Translations under genes and position numbers: made by a program | Shown here: one piece after another, positions 59,280 to 64,000 of the stretch | How positions within the stretch are numbered: position 1 is the first letter of the stretch | Layout: every line of letters begins with the position of its first letter | Origin: Halichoerus grypus | Lineage: Eukaryota; Chordata; Mammalia; Carnivora; Phocidae | Direction: 5' to 3' | Assembly (NCBI RefSeq): GCF_964656455.1 | Contig: NC_135714.1 | Location: 128,458,131-128,522,130, forward strand | Length of the DNA stretch: 64,000 nucleotides | Notes under the pieces: model-generated | The model's database searches: none | What the model saw: the letters and a program-made list of their open reading frames with translations, nothing else | Told to the model about the DNA's origin: nothing

Positions 59280-60010
59280 GGAGAAGCCTTTCCAGTCTTG
59301 CACTATCACAAATTTCATGAATGCACCCATCTGTCACTTACATTTCTCAAAAATGTCTATACCAGTTTCCTTTGATCCTACATTCCAACTTCACTTCCTT
59401 TGGATTTTAGCGGGGTGGCTGAATTCTCAGCCTTCTCATTTTATACTGAGTGATTTCATCTATAACCACTGTTTCTTTTTATACCAAACCATACAAGGGT
59501 GCAAGAATCTAGTGATGAGACATTAGAGATATTAGATTATCTCCACTTGGAGATGTCAGTTTTGGACCCACATATCCAATCACCTACTAGAGAGCTCTAC
59601 CATGATGTCTTCTAAATTCTCAAATTCAACATATCTGGACTCATTTTGTTGCCTCTAGAGCTATCATTAGTCCATTGGAGACTATTTTGGTAAGTGGAGC
59701 CACAAATATTATGTAAAGAAACCTGAGTCAACCTAAACCCTACAACTCATTCTTTTGATTTCCCTACCGGCACCTACAATCCCTCTGCTCTTGGTCATAT
59801 GTACTGAAATCACCTTTAGAATAAGTCCTCGTCATGTATGGATATTTTCACAGAAATATCTCATGTTCAAACCACCCATACAACATACACACTTCAGTCA
59901 TGCTCTGCTTAACATGTCTTCCAATGTGCTGGTCTTCCAATCTGGAAGGCAACCTCTTTTAATGAGCATGGTAGAGGAGGTGGTGGTGGTGGTTGTATTA
60001 GAGCCACAGT
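59280..60010 (+). mobile_element. Possible L2 LINE relic
   Basis: 'AAATTCAACATATCTGGACT' followed by 'CATTTTGTTGCCTCTAGAGC' and pyrimidine-rich segments look like an eroded L2. A short GGT repeat lies at 59979-59993. The class is uncertain. Confidence 0.35.
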
Positions 60011-60039
60011 AGGCAGTCACAGCAACAGCTATTACAAAA

Positions 60040-60245
60040 TATAATTTAATTAGAGCCCATTACATGCCAGTATTACGTTAAGCGCTTCATTTCAATTATC
60101 AAAATGGCACTATGAAATGTCATTTTCACCATTTTATATATGAGGAAACATACTTAACAGATATTAAATGATGTAGCCAAAATCACATAACTAGTACGGT
60201 GGGTAAGCCAAGTCTATCAGGCTTCTAAAATTGTACTCTAACCCT
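60040..60245 (-). mobile_element. MIR SINE
   Basis: Antisense MIR: 'ATTACATGCCAGTATTACGT', 'TCACCATTTTATATATGAGG', 'CCAAAATCACATAACTAGTA' and 'GGTAAGCCAAGTCTATCAGG'. Near full length. Confidence 0.75.
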
Positions 60246-60269
60246 CTACATAGTATTTCCTCCAAGGTG

Positions 60270-60510
60270 AACTTCTCCTCTCATTCTTAAAGGCCAAGAC
60301 AATGTTTCATAAAACCTCTGACTTCCCAAGCAGATTCAACCATTCTCTGTTTTGTGCTATCACAGGTCTAGCACCAATTCCATTTATTTGTAAATGTCTT
60401 CCTGACACACAGTAATATGTATGACTTTAGGTATGTCTACCTAAAGACATACCTGGAATACTTGGTACATTACACAACTCAATAAACGTATACTCAATGA
60501 ATAAATGACG
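60270..60510 (+). mobile_element. L2 LINE 3' end
   Basis: 'TTAAAGGCCAAGACAATGTT', 'TTTTGTGCTATCACAGGTCT', 'AGCACCAATTCCATTTATTT' and the close 'AACTCAATAAACGTATACTC' are L2-like. A short inverted repeat (AGGTATGTCT/AGACATACCT) lies at 60430-60453. Confidence 0.55.
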
Positions 60511-61566
60511 AGATTAACCATTTCAAATGAAAACTAATTCCTCATCTCTCACTCCTTGTTTCTATAATGATTCAAAACTGAATAGGAGAGAAAGCTCTAG
60601 ACTTGTTAAAGGAGCGAGTTTGTGTCTCAGCTCCTGGTAAGGTCTCCAACTGGTGGAGCCATGACCAAGGTTAGCAAATTTTTTGTTCCCAGAGAGAGTG
60701 GTTAAAATGACCTCTCATAAGTATTAAAAAACTGGGAATTTTTTTTAAAAACTGGGAATTTATTATTTGATTTGCTTTAAAGGGAACTTACTATAAGATC
60801 AAAAAAGTGGATGCTTCTCTAGGAATTGAAAAAAAAAATCCTATGAAGTATCATTGCCCTGTGATGAACTTTTAGCACCTAAAAGAAATGTCTCCTAACA
60901 TCTCAACCAAAAATATTCTGAATATATATGTAATATGAATTTGATACATTATCTAAGAATATTAAATTCTGCTCTAGAAGACAAGAAAACAAATGGGATA
61001 GATGAAAACCAAAAGAAATAATAACCACTGATAGTAAGATGGTAACTTACGACATAGAGGCAAAAGTCATAGGCTATGTTAAGTAGAGATAATGAGTAAA
61101 ATAGTAGCTTCTGAGAGAATTCAAAAGCTGCTAAATATGGACAGTAATTTTAAAGTTAGAAATCTGTTAAGGCCTGTTAAAGATAGAATATACTGAAGTA
61201 CGATGGAATAAAAAAAGGTGTTCTTTCAGATAGAGATGGAAAGACCAACTCATAAGATATAATCATGCCAACTTTGCTTTGCGTTGCTGATTTTTCTGTA
61301 GGTTTTGAGAGTGAGGCAATAATTACCCTTTTGTTCCAGACACTCTTTTCAAAAACGTTTGGACAAAAAACAGCCTTGGAAGAGACAGATAGTGTCTCAC
61401 TTTGGAACACAGGGCAGGTTTGTTTACTGTCCAGTATAATAAAGATAATGATGCCCTCTGGGGGCAAGGACCAAATTTTACTGACCATCATAAACATTTG
61501 GGGTTTCTAAACATTGAGGATGCTCAACTGGGATGTAAACTCACTGGGTACACAGTATCTACCTGG

Positions 61567-61970
61567 GCCTCTTGTGTTAGTCTGCCTAGACTACCACAAC
61601 AAAGTATCAAAGACTGGGTGGCTTAAACCACAGAAACATATTTCTCACAGTTCTGAAGGCTAGGGAGTCCTAGGTCAAGGTGCTAGCGTAGTTGGTTCCT
61701 GGTGAGAGCGCTCTACCTGGCTTGCAGATGGCTGCCATTCACATTATCCTCACTTGGTAGAGAGAGAAAGAGAGAGAAAGGAGGGGAGGGGGTCAATCAT
61801 TCTCCTCCTCTTCTTATAAAGCCAAAGTTCAATTGGATTAGGGTACTAACTTTAAAGTCCCTATCTCCAGATACAGTCACAACTGGGGTTAGGATTTCAA
61901 CATATGACTGGGGGGGTGAAGAGGGAAAGAATAATTCAGTCCATAGCACCCATCCACATCACCTCATGAA
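61567..61970 (-). mobile_element. Solo MaLR-type LTR (MST/MLT1-like)
   Basis: Reverse-complement LTR: 'TGTTAGTCTGCCTAGACTAC', 'ACTGGGTGGCTTAAACCACA', 'TTCTCACAGTTCTGAAGGCT', 'GTTAGGATTTCAACATATGA' and 'ATTCAGTCCATAGCA'. No internal viral genes. An expanded GAGA tract lies at 61760-61783. The 140-aa ORF over 61702-62124 and its neighbours run through this LTR and are not gene evidence. Confidence 0.85.
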
Positions 61971-62915
61971 ACTAGGGGACAGACATTTAGGGCAATTCAT
62001 TCATTTAGATGCTTATTCTGTTTGTTGTGTTATAAGAAAATTCTTTGTCTCTGATCCAGGAGTCTCATGTCTTCTACTAGCATCCATGAAATTCTGTAGA
62101 AAATATTTGTTAGCTTGCAAGTAGGGTAAAATTCCAGACCTCTCACAGTTCTTGACATTCTGGATGACAACTAAGTTAGGCTTAAATATGCCACCCATTG
62201 ACCAATTCCGATATGCCAAACTGTCATACCCAATATGATCTGATTCTGGCCCCTGTGTGTTTTATCAGCACAAGAAATTCAGACAAAACCATAACTATCC
62301 AGCAGGGTAATTGGTTAGCTACAGCTGTGGCCAGGTATACTTGCTGCTGCATCTCTCCAATAGAGCAACCGTGTTTCACTGGTCTTTATCTGTGGATTCC
62401 CCGGCTTGAAACTGGTACTCAGAGTACTATCAACAGGGAAGGCTGATGAGGCAGAGAAAGAGACAGAACATGAAAATGTTGTGTAACTAGGATTAGAGTA
62501 CTCTGCCTGCTTGCATTCTATCCTAAGTACATTAACTTACCCCATCTCACTTCCCTTTCTTCTCGTTGTGTGTTTTAAGTTGATTTAATAAACCATGTGA
62601 TTCAAGAATCTTAATATAATCTGTGAGTCATTCTGTTCTGTGATCTCTGGGATGATATCCTTGGTATGGAAGCTACCATTGTAGCAAGGTAACTTCTCAC
62701 AGAACAAGTTCACAGCTGACCTTTACCTAATGTTAAATTACAATTTGAAAAAATTATTCTAGACAACAGGGGAAAAATAGGAATCTTGATAATTCATCAA
62801 GTCAGAACAATTTTAATCCTGAAAACATAGCAAAAGAGAGACTATAAAAAAAGGAAAAATGAAAAGCAGCTTCATTACTGAATAAAGATAGAAAACTTAT
62901 AAATAATCCAGAAGT

Positions 62916-63059
62916 TGGGCACCTGGGTGGCTCAGTGGGTTGAGCATCTGCCTTCGGCTCAGCTCAGCAGGGAGTCTGCTTCTCCCTCTGCCCCTCCCCC
63001 CGGCTCGCAATATCTCTTTCTCTCTCGTAAATAAATAAAATCATAAAAAAAAAAAAAAG
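62916..63059 (+). mobile_element. CanSINE with internal deletion
   Basis: Head 'GCACCTGGGTGGCTCAGTGG' joins directly from 'CTTCGGCTCAG' to 'CTCAGCAGGGAGTCTGCTTC'; the usual 'GTCATGATC...GGATCGAGCCC' middle is absent. The tail and A-run are normal and the duplication AATCCAGAAGT is perfect (62905-62915 and 63060-63070). Confidence 0.94.
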
Positions 63060-63389
63060 AATCCAGAAGTAAATAAAATCCAGCAACATATTGTAAAAAT
63101 AACATTACCAAGAATGGTACTTTCATGGATTCCAAGAGTGGTTCAATCAGAAAAATCTATATATAATCATTATGCTGACAAGATCAACAAATTAAAAGGG
63201 AAACATTATATAATTTAATAGATACTGAAAAGGCATTTGATCAAATTCAGAAAGCATTCCTAAAGAAAGAATTCTAGCAAAACAGAAATGGAAAAAATTA
63301 CATATAATAAAGGATTTTACCAGAACCCAACAACAAATATTAGCTATGTGAGCTAGGGACAAAACATGTAAACTCTAGACTCAACAACA

Positions 63390-63490
63390 GTATCCATTTC
63401 ATGTGCTTGTTTTGAAAAATAATTAATAAATGTACAGGTAATAAAACAGTACCTAGCACATAAATATTTGTTAGCAATTATTATTACAAT
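63390..63490 (+). mobile_element. MIR SINE 3' fragment
   Basis: 'AACAGTACCTAGCACATAAA' and 'TATTTGTTAGCAATTATTAT' are the MIR tail, inserted in the old L1. Confidence 0.6.
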
Positions 63491-64000
63491 AACAATTATC
63501 ATGAGTCAAATGGCAAAATTTGCAAAAACTAAAATATAATAAAATCTAAAAGCTGGTATAAACACTGAAAGGAAGAGATAAAAACTGTAAATATATCAAA
63601 AGCACTCTAATTAAAATTAGAAAAATATATTAAATAAATATGGAAATATTAATATCTGTTCTCTGTTTTTGTAACTGGCACTTAGGTATAGAAACTATAA
63701 AAAATAGTGAATTCATAATAGCAAGAAAAACTTTAAACACTTATGAATAATTTTAACAAGAAAGGCAGAAACAGTAAGACAAAATACATAAAGTATTAAA
63801 GGAACAAGAATTACAATATAAAACCAAAAACAATGCTTCTGATAGGAAGATTTATCATTAAAATGTAAATTTACCAATATATAAGTTTAATGTATTTGCC
63901 ATCAGAATGGCAATGGAGCTTTTTTTGAAGACTAATGTAATTTAAAGTTTACATAACAGAATACATATCAGGAAGCAGCAAATAAAAGAATGAGAACAGA

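Larger units (their letters stand above)
46505..64000 (-). other. LRBA: LRBA intron, partial, upstream of exon 46387-46504
   Basis: At least 17.5 kb without a recognisable exon. Repeats and candidate regulatory blocks are listed separately. I recognise nothing in 47570-48670, 49590-50080, 51080-52830, 53570-54060, 56700-56980, 60520-61560 and 61980-62770. Confidence 0.75.
62780..64000 (+). mobile_element. Old L1 (L1M-type) ORF2 fragment, split by SINE and MIR
   Basis: Plus orientation. 'AATCCAGCAACATATTGTAA', 'TGATACTGAAAAGGCATTTG' in outline and 'ATCAAATTCAGAAAGC' match the RT region. The last 400 bases ('TATTTGCCATCAGAATGGCA') match the later ORF2 region. The element runs off the window. 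Confidence 0.7.

Noticed and set aside
61177..61497. Overlapping ORFs of 106 aa (minus) and 81 aa (plus)
   Set aside because: Both strands are open over the same bases, there is no recognisable domain, and no splice or start context stands out; chance frames.
61702..62124. A 140-aa plus-strand ORF
   Set aside because: It runs through the MaLR-type LTR and its flank, with a GAGA tract; no recognisable domain.

Overview
This window is nuclear DNA from a placental mammal, almost certainly a carnivoran. The main evidence is 18 tRNA-derived SINEs of the carnivore CanSINE type (the 'GCCTGGGTGGCTCAG' head, a CT-rich body and an AAATAAATAAAATCTT tail). Several young carnivore L1 3' tails of one subfamily point the same way. 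No copy has the dog-specific SINEC_Cf head. From memory of those families I infer an arctoid caniform (bear, panda, seal or mustelid relative), not a dog or cat. The sequence is AT-rich, gene-poor and full of repeats.

The only gene I can support is LRBA (LPS-responsive beige-like anchor protein), on the minus strand. Six internal exons lie, in transcript order, at 46504-46387, 44304-44202, 38973-38858, 34235-34123, 8393-8253 and 7225-7106. All have AG/GT splice borders. Their phases join without a break into one 711-nt stretch (237 codons) encoding the end of the PH-like domain and the first part of the BEACH domain. None of the predicted ORFs of 60-140 aa elsewhere looks like a gene; nearly all are frames through repeats. 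The gene enters and leaves the window inside introns. I found neither the preceding exon (first part of the PH-like domain) nor the following one (rest of the BEACH domain).

Layout. 1-7105 is the partial intron downstream of the last visible exon, with L2, CanSINE and DNA-transposon relics. 7106-8393 holds two closely spaced BEACH exons. 8394-34122 is a 25.7-kb intron with two repeat-free blocks that could be regulatory (about 10.4-11.1 kb and 14.6-15.2 kb), an old L1 with a nested LTR and SINE (15.4-20.7 kb), a tail-to-tail SINE pair (22.5-23.0 kb) and young L1 tails in both orientations. 34123-46504 carries four exons in introns of 2.1-5.2 kb, with L2, L1M and SINE insertions. 46505-64000 is the partial upstream intron. 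It holds a repeat-poor block with an RFX X-box-like motif (50.7-51.0 kb), another candidate conserved block (52.8-53.6 kb), a 1.6-kb L1 carrying the C-terminal third of ORF2 with one premature stop (54.7-56.3 kb), a pentanucleotide microsatellite and further old L1, L2 and LTR relics.

I see no tRNA, rRNA, CRISPR or other non-coding RNA gene. I did not find a new biological system. The most useful points are the exact LRBA exon structure, the repeat-free intronic blocks that may be enhancers (LRBA is known to host MAB21L2, whose reading frame is absent here), and several informative nested or inverted repeat structures.
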